A program made the translations under genes and the position numbers. Shown here one piece after another: positions 41,747 through 51,347 of a DNA stretch of 64,000 nucleotides. Origin of the DNA: Closterium sp. Naga37s-1 (lineage: Eukaryota; Streptophyta; Zygnematophyceae; Desmidiales; Closteriaceae); the NCBI GenBank assembly GCA_947471745.1, contig CANJKZ010000922.1, forward strand, positions 2,578,001 to 2,642,000. Direction: 5' to 3'. Each line of letters starts with the position of its first letter. The stretch's first letter is position 1. The notes under the pieces were generated by a model that saw only the letters and a list, made by a program, of their open reading frames with translations, searched no databases and was not told the DNA's origin.

Positions 41747-41984
41747 TACTACCCGTCATCGCCCGGATATAAGAAAGTATCGAATTGAATGCATGGGCTG
41801 TCTTTAAAATGGGTGTATCTTATAGATGGGTGTTCCTGATTATAAGACATCTGTCGGTGCGTACGAGTTAAGCCAGTGTAGGGGATAGGGGTAATCTTAT
41901 TACAGGGGGGTATCTTCTAAACGGTCCTTTGTCTATTGATAAGAATTTGAAGACACCCTAAACCACCCCAATTACAAGACAACG
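41747..41984. other. Spacer between NA2 and A4
   Basis: No gene or repeat recognised. Homology to the Copia 3' untranslated region starts about 41985 without LTR or polypurine tract, marking the truncation point of A4. Confidence 0.4.
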
Positions 41985-42118
41985 CAGTCCGAGCACAAGC
42001 AAAGGGCCACAAGGCCAGTTCACATGGAGAGTTATATAAAGAGAACAAACAATATAGTGATCATATCCTAGCAAGTGTAAGCATGGAGGTATATATAGAG
42101 ATCAAAGTACAAGCAGAG

Positions 42119-42700
42119 TCAAGCAGTAAGCAAGTGAGGCAAAGTAGGCACAAGGCCTAACACAGTAGAGAAGCGTTGATGACCACAAGGCGGAAGTGCC
42201 TTGGTGAAGACATCAGCAGTGTTGGCCCTAGTGGCCACGTACGCAAGACGAAGCTGGCCACGCTGCTGCAACTCTTGAGCAAGGAAGTATCGCAGAGCGA
42301 TGTGCTTCGTTCGGTGCTCCAGTCTGTGCTCCTGACACAAGGCAATCATTGCCTTGTTGTCCACATACAAGACTAGAGGCGAACGAGGCTGCTCTCCCAA
42401 GTCAGTCAGCAGGTAGGTGAGCCAGCGTAGCTCCTGTGCAGGCATGGCCCCGGCGTAGATCTCAGCCTCACAACTGGAGCTGAGAACCAAAGACGAGCGG
42501 GTAGACCGCCAAGAAACAGAGCCGAAACCAAGGCTAAAGGTGTAACCCTGTGACGACCGCTGCGTAGCTGAGTCGTCAACCCAGGAGGCGTCTGCGTGAC
42601 CAGTGAGAACAACTGGACCCCGTCCTCCAAGCACAAGCCCCATGCCCGACGTACTGCACAGGTAACGCAGTACCCTCTTCGCAGCATCCTAGTGCACCTT
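42119..42700 (-). CDS. RT end and RNase H of A4
   Basis: Open frame ending at 42119. LGGRGPVVLTGHADASWVDD, SSSCEAEIYAGAMPAQELRW, LYVDNKAMIALCQEHRLEHR and ATRANTADVFTKALPPCGHQ show the Copia RNase H (first Asp in HADAS, Glu in CEAE, Asp in YVDN). Upstream, a TAG replaces the Trp codon of KVHWDAAKRVL. Confidence 0.8.
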
Positions 42701-43870
42701 TCAGTGCCTACTGGGAGCCACGTAGCGAGCCAGAAGGCTGAGAGGGTACGCGAGGTCAGGTTGTGTGCACGTCATTAGGTACATAAGGCAACCCACAAGC
42801 TCTAGGTACGGACCACTCGGCTCTACGGACTCGTCCGAAGGTGGAGCTGAGAGCGAGTGGCTGGTAGACAGAGGAGTGGGCTGTGGCGAGGAGAACTGGA
42901 AGCCGACGCTCAGAAGGACCTGGTGCACCATGTGTGACTGAGTCAGTGTGATGGTGCACCGTGCTCTAACCCGAGTGAACTGCAGGCCAAGATTGCTGCG
43001 CACTTCACCCAGGTCATTGCAGGTGTGTCTCTTCTGCAGCTCGGACTTCACAAGGGTCAGTGCCTCAGTGTCAGCAGTGGCAAAGATGAGGTCCTCGATG
43101 TACACGAGGACGTGGAACGGCACCAGGGACGTGTCAGTGCGTAGAAACAGCGACGGGTCCGCAGTAGAAGGAGGAAACCCAAGAGCCGCAAGTGTAGTCC
43201 TCAGTGTGTCGTGCCACTCGCGAGGCGCCTGGCAGAGACCGTAGACTGGCCGGCGGAGGCTCCACTGGGTACCTACAGGAAACGTCCCAGTGAAACCAGG
43301 TGGTCGGCGCAGCCAAATCTCCTCGTGCAAGCTGCCCTGCAGGAAATCTGTGCTGAAGTCCAGACAGTGCTACTCGTAGTCACGCTGAGCAGCGATGTGC
43401 AGCAACACCCGAAGAGTAGTCATCTTCGGGGTGGGGGAGAAGGTCTGGAAGTAGTCAACTCCCGATCGCTGACTGAAGCCTCGAGCAACGTAACGCGCCT
43501 TGAAGGCAGGCGGAGAACCCGGCGGCCACTTCACCCTGAAAATCCACATGCCATCGACTATGTTCGCCCGAGACGGGGGAACTTCATCGACGTAGGTGCC
43601 TGTGGACTTCCAGGATGCCATCTCTGCATCCATGGCTACCTGCCACTAAGAGGAGTAAGGACCCGTAATCGCCTCTGCGTAAGAGCGCGGGGTCGGGATG
43701 TCTGGTGCATCCGGGTCTCCCTCAGGGGCAAGCAGCATGGAAGCGAAACGAGGTACAGCAGCTGCAAGAAACTAAAAGTCTTCCTGCCTGTCCTCAACGA
43801 CGTCCGTGCCAAGAGCACACTCACCCCCGACGGACGGAGGACTGGCAGGCACAGGCTCAGCAACTAGAGC
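42701..43870 (-). pseudogene. Reverse transcriptase of A4
   Basis: Minus strand: MDAEMASWKSTGTYVDEVPP, KARYVARGFSQRSGVDYFQT, LHEEIWLRRPPGFTGTFPVG, VYGLCQAPREWHDTLR, then the polymerase motif as YIEDLIFATADTEALTLVKS. YVDD has become YIED, so the first catalytic Asp is Glu. Frame breaks occur near 43370 and 43640. Confidence 0.8.
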
Positions 43871-45394
43871 AGTGGCGTAGTCTAGACGGCAGGCAGCAGC
43901 AAAGTCAAGGAGCTCAGCAACGAGGGCAGACGCAGCAGCAGACTCAAATGAAGGGTCAGTGACAACAGTGGCGAGGAGACGAGAGACAGTGGGTCAGGCT
44001 GCACGAGCACGGTCAGACGCAGGGTCAGGGACCTCAGGAAGAGAGGACTCAGGAGGAGCAGGCAGAGGAACACGCAGTGGATCAGAGGAAGGACGGAGTG
44101 CCATAGCGTGCGAGCTGGGGACAGGAGGAGGACGCGAACGAGGAGCGCGACAAGCAGTGCGAAAAGGCGAGACAGGACGAGACGCAGGCTCACGACGCTC
44201 TGTAAGACCGCTGGACTGCTCAGTGTAAGGAGAGGGAGCAGGCAGTGGGGACGCTGGCTGTAACGGCGGCTGCGACTGGTCAGGCGGTGGACAGAGGAAG
44301 GGAGGAGGAAGACCAGTAGAAGATGGGACACCAAGAACCTCCTGAAGCAGGGGAACGAAGTACGGTCGCGGCCGCACAGTGCCTCCAGCACCTCCAGCGC
44401 CAGGGTCAACAGCTACAGCTCCTGCACGTCTAGCGCCTCCGGTGCCACTGCCTCCAACTCCAGCTCCGGCAGCTCCAGCGCCTCCTGCGCCAGGGCCTCC
44501 AACTCCAGCTCCTCCAGCTCCAGCGCCTCCAGCGCCAGCTGCTCCAGGCTCCGTAGGGTCTCCAGCTCCAGCGTACCCAACACCACCAGTCCTGGCAGCT
44601 CCAGCACCACTGGTACGAGCACCTCCAGGACCAGTAGCCGCAACACCTCCAGTACCGCCAGCTCCAACAGGAACAGCAGCACCTCAAGCTCCAGTGTCTC
44701 TAGCGACTCCAGCTCCGGGAGATCCACTCCAACGGTGTGCGCGCCGAACAAGCCACTCACACAGCTCCTGCGAAGACAGTTGCGGCGAAGCACCAGCAGG
44801 ACCTCCAGACGAAGCAGCACCCCGAGGCTCACCACCCCCAGACTCCGCACCCTCCGACTCAACACCCCCAGGCTCAACACCCTCATGCTCAGCACCCCCA
44901 GGCTCAGCACCCCTAGACCCAGCACCCTCAGACCACACACCCCCTGGATCCGCACCCCCAGCCGCAGCACCCCCAGACGCAGCACCTCGAGCAGCACCTG
45001 AGCCGACAGCTACCTGAACAGGCGCAGTACCAAAGAGAGGGTCTACCTGGAACACACCCGAGGGAGCAGGACCCTGGGGCGGGAGGGAGTCTACCGGAGG
45101 TGGACAGGGAGCAAGGAATAGCGGCGGGGGCGGGGGAGGGGCAGAGCGGTAGGGGAAGAGACGGTAAAAGGGAACCGACTCGTCGAACATGACGTCCTGA
45201 GAGGGGAGGACACGGCGCGAGGTGGGATGGTAAAACTGCCCACCAGGTGCGTCAGGGACAAAGCCAAGGAAGACGCAGGGGGGAGAGCTTGTCCCGGACG
45301 TATCGCGAACAAAGGCACGAGAATCCCTGACCCGGAACACCGACGCATCGCCAACCTTCCCCGTCCAACGCAGTGTGGGCGAGGTCTCCAGCAA
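43871..45394 (-). pseudogene. Integrase C-terminus and repeat linker of A4
   Basis: From 45394: TSPTLRWTGKVGDASVFRVR, PCVFLGFVPDAPGGQFYHPT, then GAEPGGAEHEGVEPGGVESE repeats, Gly/Ala repeats in shifted frames and a Pro/Ser-rich part toward RT. The plus-strand Pro/Ala ORF at 44379-45017 is its shadow. Confidence 0.75.
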
Positions 45395-45406
45395 GGAGAC
45401 ACGGGG

Positions 45407-46660
45407 CTAGAGGTTGAGCTGATGCGCAGCGTACCGGACCACAAACGGCCACAGAAAATGGGGAGCGGCCGCATGGGTCATGGAGGTACGAGCGACCTCC
45501 ATGACTAAGCCAATGCGGCGCTCAGCAATCCCATTTGGCTGAGGGGAGTCCGGAAGCGTGAACGACTGGAAAATTCCCTCCCCACGACAAAAGTCCCGCA
45601 AGAGGTCGGAGGAGAACTCACCACCTCTGTCAGAGTGCAGACGTAGGACAAGAAGGTCTGTACCGAATCGCTCGCGGAGCTGGAGACGGATTGTGCGGAT
45701 CCAAGGGATCAAGACATCAACGACCTCACCCTTGCTGCGCAAGGGGAAGACCGTGGTGTACCGCGTGTAGTCGTCAACGACCAGGAGAATGTAGCGCTCG
45801 CGGCCCTGTCCACTGACGCGGGCTGGGCCCCACACGTCCATGTCGAAAGTCTGCAAGGGAGAAGTCGTCAGGGGAAACAAGGAGGAGTGAGGAGCGGCGC
45901 ACTGCCGCCCCTCGAGGCAAGGAAGGCAGGGCGGGGCAGGCGAGGGCGGGAGGGGAGGCAGAGACCTGGGTAGACCAGAGACGAGTAACCAGGAGTGCAT
46001 GCCACGAAGGCGTGGCAGGGAGGGGTGTCCGACGTGGTGGTGCCACAGAAGAGTCTGGTGCGACAGGAGGCGACACGAGCAAGAGGCAGCTACCTGACCT
46101 GACGCGGACACCTGAGCAGACGCAGCGACCTGAGGAGGCTCTGTAGCTAGCGTGTACAGACTCGACCCTGGCCGACGAGTGAACGTGGCCAGGTGACGCT
46201 CCATCTGTGTGCACGTGCAGATCGACACACGCTGACCCCCAGGAGTGGTGGTAGTGATCATCACCAAGTTCGTAGAGAACGAGGGGAGGTGAAGACCTGA
46301 CAGTGAGCCGGACGGAACCGTCGGACACTGGAGGACAGTGGAGGAACGGGCAACGACCGGGCCCCTAGAGGGGTCAGCCAGTCTGACCAGGACAGGTGCA
46401 GGGAGAGGAGTGAGAGTGATGCTGTCACGAAAGAAACAGCGCGAGGCACCGGAGTCCAACGTGAAGGTGTGCAAGGCCTCAGCAGGCGCAGTACCAGGGG
46501 GAGTACCAGACGCACTAGCACCTAGAGCAGCAGCCGCTATACCTGGGTCAGGTGGCACACACCGGTAACAGTCACCCTCAGCACCAAAAGACAAAGCACA
46601 CATGGCAGAGATAATAGCATCATATTCTAGGTCAAAGATAGCAACTCCTGACCTAAGCAA
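45407..46660 (-). CDS. Protease and integrase of A4
   Basis: 417 codons, the most complete integrase in the window. Protease DSGASRCFFRDSITLTPLPA; pre-integrase LLSHQTLLWHHHVGHPSLPR; integrase core FDMDVWGPARVSGQGRERYI, VVDDYTRYTTVFPLRSKGEV, LHSDRGGEFSSDLLRDFCRG and NGIAERRIGLVMEVARTSMT. The catalytic Asp, Asp and Glu are present. It ends in a TAG right after HQLNL, where the other copies have a Trp or Arg codon followed by the C-terminal domain. It would be cut from a gag-pol polyprotein, so the Met at 46660 is not a true start. Confidence 0.85.
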   Translation of the reverse strand: MLRSGVAIFDLEYDAIISAMCALSFGAEGDCYRCVPPDPGIAAAALGASASGTPPGTAPAEALHTFTLDSGASRCFFRDSITLTPLPAPVLVRLADPSRGPVVARSSTVLQCPTVPSGSLSGLHLPSFSTNLVMITTTTPGGQRVSICTCTQMERHLATFTRRPGSSLYTLATEPPQVAASAQVSASGQVAASCSCRLLSHQTLLWHHHVGHPSLPRLRGMHSWLLVSGLPRSLPPLPPSPAPPCLPCLEGRQCAAPHSSLFPLTTSPLQTFDMDVWGPARVSGQGRERYILLVVDDYTRYTTVFPLRSKGEVVDVLIPWIRTIRLQLRERFGTDLLVLRLHSDRGGEFSSDLLRDFCRGEGIFQSFTLPDSPQPNGIAERRIGLVMEVARTSMTHAAAPHFLWPFVVRYAAHQLNL

Positions 46661-47925
46661 CTCCGCCCGGCGAGGGCGCTTGACGTCATCACCAAACTCA
46701 GCACGTTAGGCGTCGTCAAGGCGGGAGAAGCAGCGGTGCTCAGTGTGAAACTTCCCGCATGTCTAGCCCGCACGGACACCCGTGCGAAGGACATACGGGC
46801 AGCTCTCACTACCCCCACCCGGCCCACGCTGAACCAACCACTCACGGAGCTGCTGGGGTGACTGGGTCCGCCTCCGACGCTGCTGCTGCAGCCGCTGACC
46901 ACCACCAGGGCCTCCACGCCCAGGTCCAGACCTACCACCACCAGTCCCACCGCCTCCACTGCTGCCACTCCCTCCGCTGCCTCCACCGCCGCCACCAGAG
47001 CCCCCACTGCCGCCACCAGTCCCACTGCCGCCGCCACCAGTCCCACCGCCGCCACCACCTCCACTGCCTCCACCACCTCCACCGCTGCCCCCACCACCGC
47101 TCCCACTGCCACCTCCACCACCACCGCTGCCACCTCCACCACCCCGGCCACCCTTGCCCTTGCTGCCGAGGTGCTACGCACTAGTCAAAGCAGCACCGAC
47201 GTCCTCAGTAACAGAGACGTTTGCAGCAGCAGCAGAGGCGAAGGAGGGGGAAAGGGGGGAGGGGGAGCACCCCTCAAAGAAGGGCGGGCGCGGAGTGCCA
47301 CGAGCAGCACCTACAGCAACTGCACTAGTCTCAGCTGCGAGGAGATGCTGCTCAAGGAGGTTAACAGTGAGGGAGGTGGGGTCAAGGGAGAGAAAGTGGT
47401 CCCTGATAGCGCGAAGAGAGTCAGGGAGGCGGGTGACTATAAAGTAGAGAGTGATGTACATCAAGGGCGGGTTTGTATCAAGGAACTCTGCTGCGAGGGC
47501 AGCGCGGTAGCGAGCATCGCTAGTGCAAAGGTGGGAAACGAGGTCCTCCACTGTGGCAAAGGCGGACAGCTCGGGAAACAGGTAGGGCAGTAGAAGACGG
47601 CCTAGAGCGGCAGTGGCAGGCGAGGAGTAACGGGCGACTACAGCGTCGTACAGCGCCTGTGCAGTCCTGTGCTGTCCGAAGTGAGCGCATTCGGCTAACG
47701 GTAGGTGGTTGCGAATGGCTAAGCGAGCAGCAGCGTCATAAGTAAGCCACTGTGAGCGAGTCACACTGTCAGCTGTGGCGGGAGGGGCGGGAGAGGCTCC
47801 GGACGTGTGGTCAAACAATGACACGCTGTCTCTAGAGTTGCTTAGTAGGTACAGCTGCAAGTCGTCGAGCCATGTGTCAAACTGGATCGGACGGCCCTCA
47901 TGATCGAACGCGAGTACGCGGAGTT
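46661..47925 (-). pseudogene. Gag of A4, second copy
   Basis: Minus strand LRVLAFDHEGRPIQFDTWLD through LYDAVVARYSSPATAALGRL, MYITLYFIVTRLPDSLRAIR and FEGCSPSPLSPSFASAAAAN to a stop at 47174. The Gly/Ser-rich tail and Cys/His segment (CPYVLRTG, then stop, TCGKFHTEHRCF) follow in another frame. It lacks its own start and joins the first copy out of frame at about 47925. Confidence 0.8.
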
Positions 47926-48560
47926 CCACGAGCAGCACCTATAGCAACTGCACTAGTCTCAGCTGCGAGTAGATGCTGCTCGAGGAGGTCAACAGTGAGG
48001 GAGGTGGGGTCAAGAGAGAGAAAGTGGTCCCTGACAGAGAGAAGAGAGTCAGGGAGGTGAGAGACTATGAAGTAAAGGGTGATGAACATGGGGGGTTGGT
48101 TCGTGGCAAGGAACTCAGCAAGGATGGTAGCGCGGTAGCGAGCGTCGCTAGTGCGCAGGTGGGTAACCAGGTCCGCTATGGTGGCAAAAGCCGACAGCTC
48201 AGGGAACAGGTAGGGCAGTAGCTGTCTGCCTAGAGCAGCAGTAGCAGGGGAGGAGTAGGGAGCAACGACAGCGTCGTACAGGGCCTGTGTTGTCCTGTGC
48301 TGTCCAAAGTGAGTACATTCGGCCACCGGCAGGTGGTTGCGAATGGCTAAGCGGGCAGTAGCGTCACGAGAAAGCCACTGGGAACGAGTCCCACCGTCAG
48401 CTGTGGCGGGAGGGGCTGGAGCGACACCGGACATGTGGTCAAACAGTGAGACACTGTCCTTAATATCGCTCAGTAGGTACAGTTGCAGATCGTCGTGCCA
48501 CGTGTCAAATGCAACCGGTCTGCCCTCATGATCGAACGCTAGAACTCTAAGCGAAGCCAT
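47926..48560 (-). pseudogene. Gag of A4, first (N-terminal) copy
   Basis: Start Met 48560 (ASLRVLAFDHEGRPVAFDTW). The gag core is open to VAIGAARGTPR, then shifts into the second copy and terminates within about five codons. It differs from the second copy at many positions, so the doubling is not a very recent simple duplication. Confidence 0.8.
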
Positions 48561-48574
48561 AGTGGCGCAGCACT

Positions 48575-49500
48575 CAAGAGCAGCAGTAGCAGCAGGAGCA
48601 GCAGCAGCAGTAGCCAAGGGGCCAAGGGGCGGGGCCGAGGGGCCTAGGGGTCGAGGGGCCAAACACGAGGGTGGTGGGGCCGAGGGGCCGAGGGGCCAAG
48701 GGTCCTAGGGGCCGAGGGGCCGAGGGGACTAGGGGCCGAGGGGCCAAGGGGCCTAGGGGCCGAGGGGCCGAGGAGCGGGGCCGAGGGGCCAAACACGAGG
48801 CCTAGGGGCCAAACACGAGGTCGAGGGGCGAAGGGGCCTAGGGGCCGAGGGGCCAAACACGAGGGTGAGGGCCGAGGGGCCGAAGCTAGGGGCCGAGGGG
48901 CCTAGGGGCCGAGGGGCCAAACACGAGGGTGGCGAGGCCGAGGGGCCAAGGGTCCTAGGGGCCGAGGGGCCAAACACGAGGCTGAGGGGCCGAGGCTAGG
49001 GGCCGAGGGGCCGAGGGGCGGGGCCGAGGGGCCAAACACGAGGCTGAATGGCCGAGGCTAGGGGCCGAGGGGCCGAGGTGCCTGGGGTCCAAGGGGCCGA
49101 GGGGCCGGGCCTAGGGGCCGAGGGGCGGGGCCGAGGGGCGTGGGGGCCGAGGGGCGCGACGGGCCAAGGGGCCGGGGCCTAGGGGCGAAGGGGCCGTGGG
49201 GTGGCGCGACGGGCCAAAGGGGCGCGACGGGCCTAGGGGCGCGACGGGCCAAGGGGCCGGGGCCGAGGGGCGAAGTGGCGGAGGGGCGCGACGGGCGAAG
49301 GGGCCGTGAGGTGGCGCGACGGGCCTAAGGGGCAGGACGGGCCTAGGGGCGCGACAGGCCAAGGGGCCGGGGCCTAGGGGCGAAGGGGCCGTGGGGTGGC
49401 GCGACGGACCTAAGGGGCGCGACGGGCCTAGGGGCGCGACGGGCCAAGGAAAACGCGACGGGCCAAGGGGCCAGGGCCAAGGGGGGTACTAGCACCGTAG
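48575..49500 (-). repeat. GC-rich repeat leader of A4
   Basis: Plus strand about 10-base units GGGGCCGAGG / GGGGCCTAGG, interspersed with GGGGCCAAACACGAGG units (48655-49050), then GGGGCGCGACGGGCC units (49130-49480). A 10-base period cycles all three frames, so every frame of the RNA strand gives APRPLGPSAP-like repeats. Confidence 0.75.
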
Positions 49501-49522
49501 CAGGTGGTGGGCCCAAGGACCC

Positions 49523-49535
49523 TGCTCTGATTCCA
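49523..49535 (-). other. Primer-binding site of A4
   Basis: Minus strand TGGAATCAGAGCA, one base from the family A consensus. Confidence 0.75.
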
Positions 49536-49667
49536 TGTCAAAGTTACGAACGAGAATGAATGAACTAGCAAAGAGTTGGGTACAAGTACTAACCCTAATT
49601 GGGTTGTACCTCTTATGGGCTACCCCACTACAGCCTACACAAATGTAAGCTATATATAAGTTTGACA
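49536..49667 (-). repeat. 5' LTR of A4 (132 bp, family A)
   Basis: Minus strand TGTCAAACTTATATATAGC to CGTAACTTTGACA. Confidence 0.85.
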
Positions 49668-50779
49668 GATTTCTCCTATATTATCAAGCATTTAAACTTG
49701 GAGAAAAACACAGAGATTATAATATCGAACAGCCATGCACAATGACATATGCTCATGCCAGGGGCTATGTTTGTTTTTTGGCTACTCACGATTAGCAGTG
49801 TAGCCTTTTTCAAAACCCTTCTGATCAGTGTGTAAATTTTCGTTACACTGATACATCAGTGTAACATTGAGTTTCAGAAATTTTACCCCAGAGCATCAGT
49901 GTAGTATTTTTGTGTACCCTTATCGCAAATACATATTGACTAAGTACAGGCAGCAACACTGTACGTGATGCCAAGATTCCTTTCCTTGGCATGCTGGATA
50001 CCGAACCGAAACATAAAAACGTCACCAATTAGACACATGACTGCTGCCAACGCACTTACTGCAGGGAAGGCCGCTTCGGTACTTGCGTGATTGACGGAAA
50101 TCACGCTCCGACAGATTTCGGGAGTGGAGAGGGGGGGGTGCCCTGTACGCCCTTACGGGTAATCTTCGCAAAGGGAAAATTTACCCCAGAGCATCAGTGT
50201 GGCCTAGATCGTTTCATTGTCAAATCAGTGTAACACTAATCCCCAAAAAAAAAACCCAAACACATCAATGCAAGCCCAAAAAAACACCCTTCTCATCAGT
50301 ATAGCAATGTGATTTACACTGATAAAATAGGCCCTAGCTCATGAAATCATGCAAGCACAAATAGCACGAGCACTCGGCAGGACGTTAGGATGACATGCAC
50401 TCAGAATAACGTGCATCCAACACCATTAGTGGGAATGCCTGGCCTTCCAGTGTGCTTCTCAACTCGGAATGCCCAGCAGCATGTGTTGAAACAGGTGCTT
50501 AACTTAGTAAGCTTAGAAGCCTAGGGTTTAGTTAGCATGAGAGCAGGGCCCAAAATTGGTTTTGGGTCACCCTCTCGTATCAGGGTGTCAGGCCTCTTGT
50601 ACCCTGACCTCTAGTGTAAAAAATTCCGTACACTAATGGCAACATCCTAAAAAAAACCGTACACTGAATCAATCAGTGTAACTTTCCCAGTACACTGATT
50701 TACAGTTGTTTTGCCATAAACAACATTAAATATCAAGTGAATGACCATAAGATTAAGCATTCAGCACAAACACCACCAT
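49668..50779. other. Spacer with repeated ATCAGTGTAAC motif
   Basis: No gene. About a dozen copies of ATCAGTGTA or its complement lie on both strands between 49795 and 50705. They include a palindrome with 11-base arms (GTTACACTGAT, 2 bases, ATCAGTGTAAC) at about 49843-49866 and two copies of TTTACCCCAGAGCATCAGTG (about 49880 and 50170). They flank the hAT fragment and could be its subterminal repeats. Confidence 0.5.
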
Positions 50780-51130
50780 CTACTCTAGGCTAGGCACACT
50801 TCCTTCATCTACAAACTGGATGTCGCTAGGCTTGCTCATGTGTAAGTCCTTGGTGGGCCGTCGAAGCTTCTCCCCTCGGAATATGGCGACCACCTCGTAC
50901 CAATCGGTGTCGTACTGGAGCAAGGAACATCGCATTAGGTGCTCCAGGCTGATGTCGCCGATGCTGCCACAGCCCCATGTCTTGATGAGGTTGTGTTTGC
51001 TCAAACCTCTCTCACACTCCACCGTGCTCAACGGCAGCACGGCTACCGACTGCCGGATGCTCATGATGTTGGGGAAAGAATTCTGCCAGGCACCGTCATG
51101 TAACATGTTCCCCAGCGCTTGGATCTCCAT
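50780..51130 (-). pseudogene. hAT-type transposase C-terminal fragment
   Basis: 116 codons. ISIRQSVAVLPLSTVECERG, LSKHNLIKTWGCGSIGDISL, LEHLMRCSLLQYDTDW match the hAT C-terminal dimerisation region (TVECERGFS...NLIKT...L..LMR), also found in ZNF862/KIAA1586-like genes. The rest of the transposase was not found upstream in a clear frame, so this is a fragment or the last exon of a gene with unrecognised earlier exons. Ends at a stop at 50780. Confidence 0.65.
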
Positions 51131-51347
51131 GTTTAATGCAAGCTGCTTATTTCAAAGTGGGCCTACCGTTTGCCATACGGATGAGGCGCAGCCATGAAAA
51201 TTTACCTGCCCACTGGGTGTCGAATGTGCTTTTAGCAACATCGAACTCAGCTTCGGTACTTGCGGTAGGAGGCTTTGGCTCGGCATGAGCAGCAAGACGG
51301 GGAGGTGATGTCGCTTTGCTTGGAGCCGGGGCGCCCCAAAGCGTTTG

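Larger units (their letters stand above)
41985..49667 (-). mobile_element. Copia family A element A4, 3'-truncated, gag partly doubled
   Basis: Minus strand: 5' LTR 49536-49667, primer site, GC-rich leader, two consecutive gag N-terminal regions, Gly-rich gag tail, protease, integrase, linker, RT, RNase H and part of the 3' untranslated region. The 3' LTR is lost. The protease-integrase frame is open over 417 codons and retains D, D and E. Stops and frame changes elsewhere make the element inactive. Confidence 0.85.

Noticed and set aside
48575..49500. CRISPR-like regular repeats in the GC-rich leaders
   Set aside because: Units are short, degenerate and contiguous without unique spacers, and the genome is eukaryotic.
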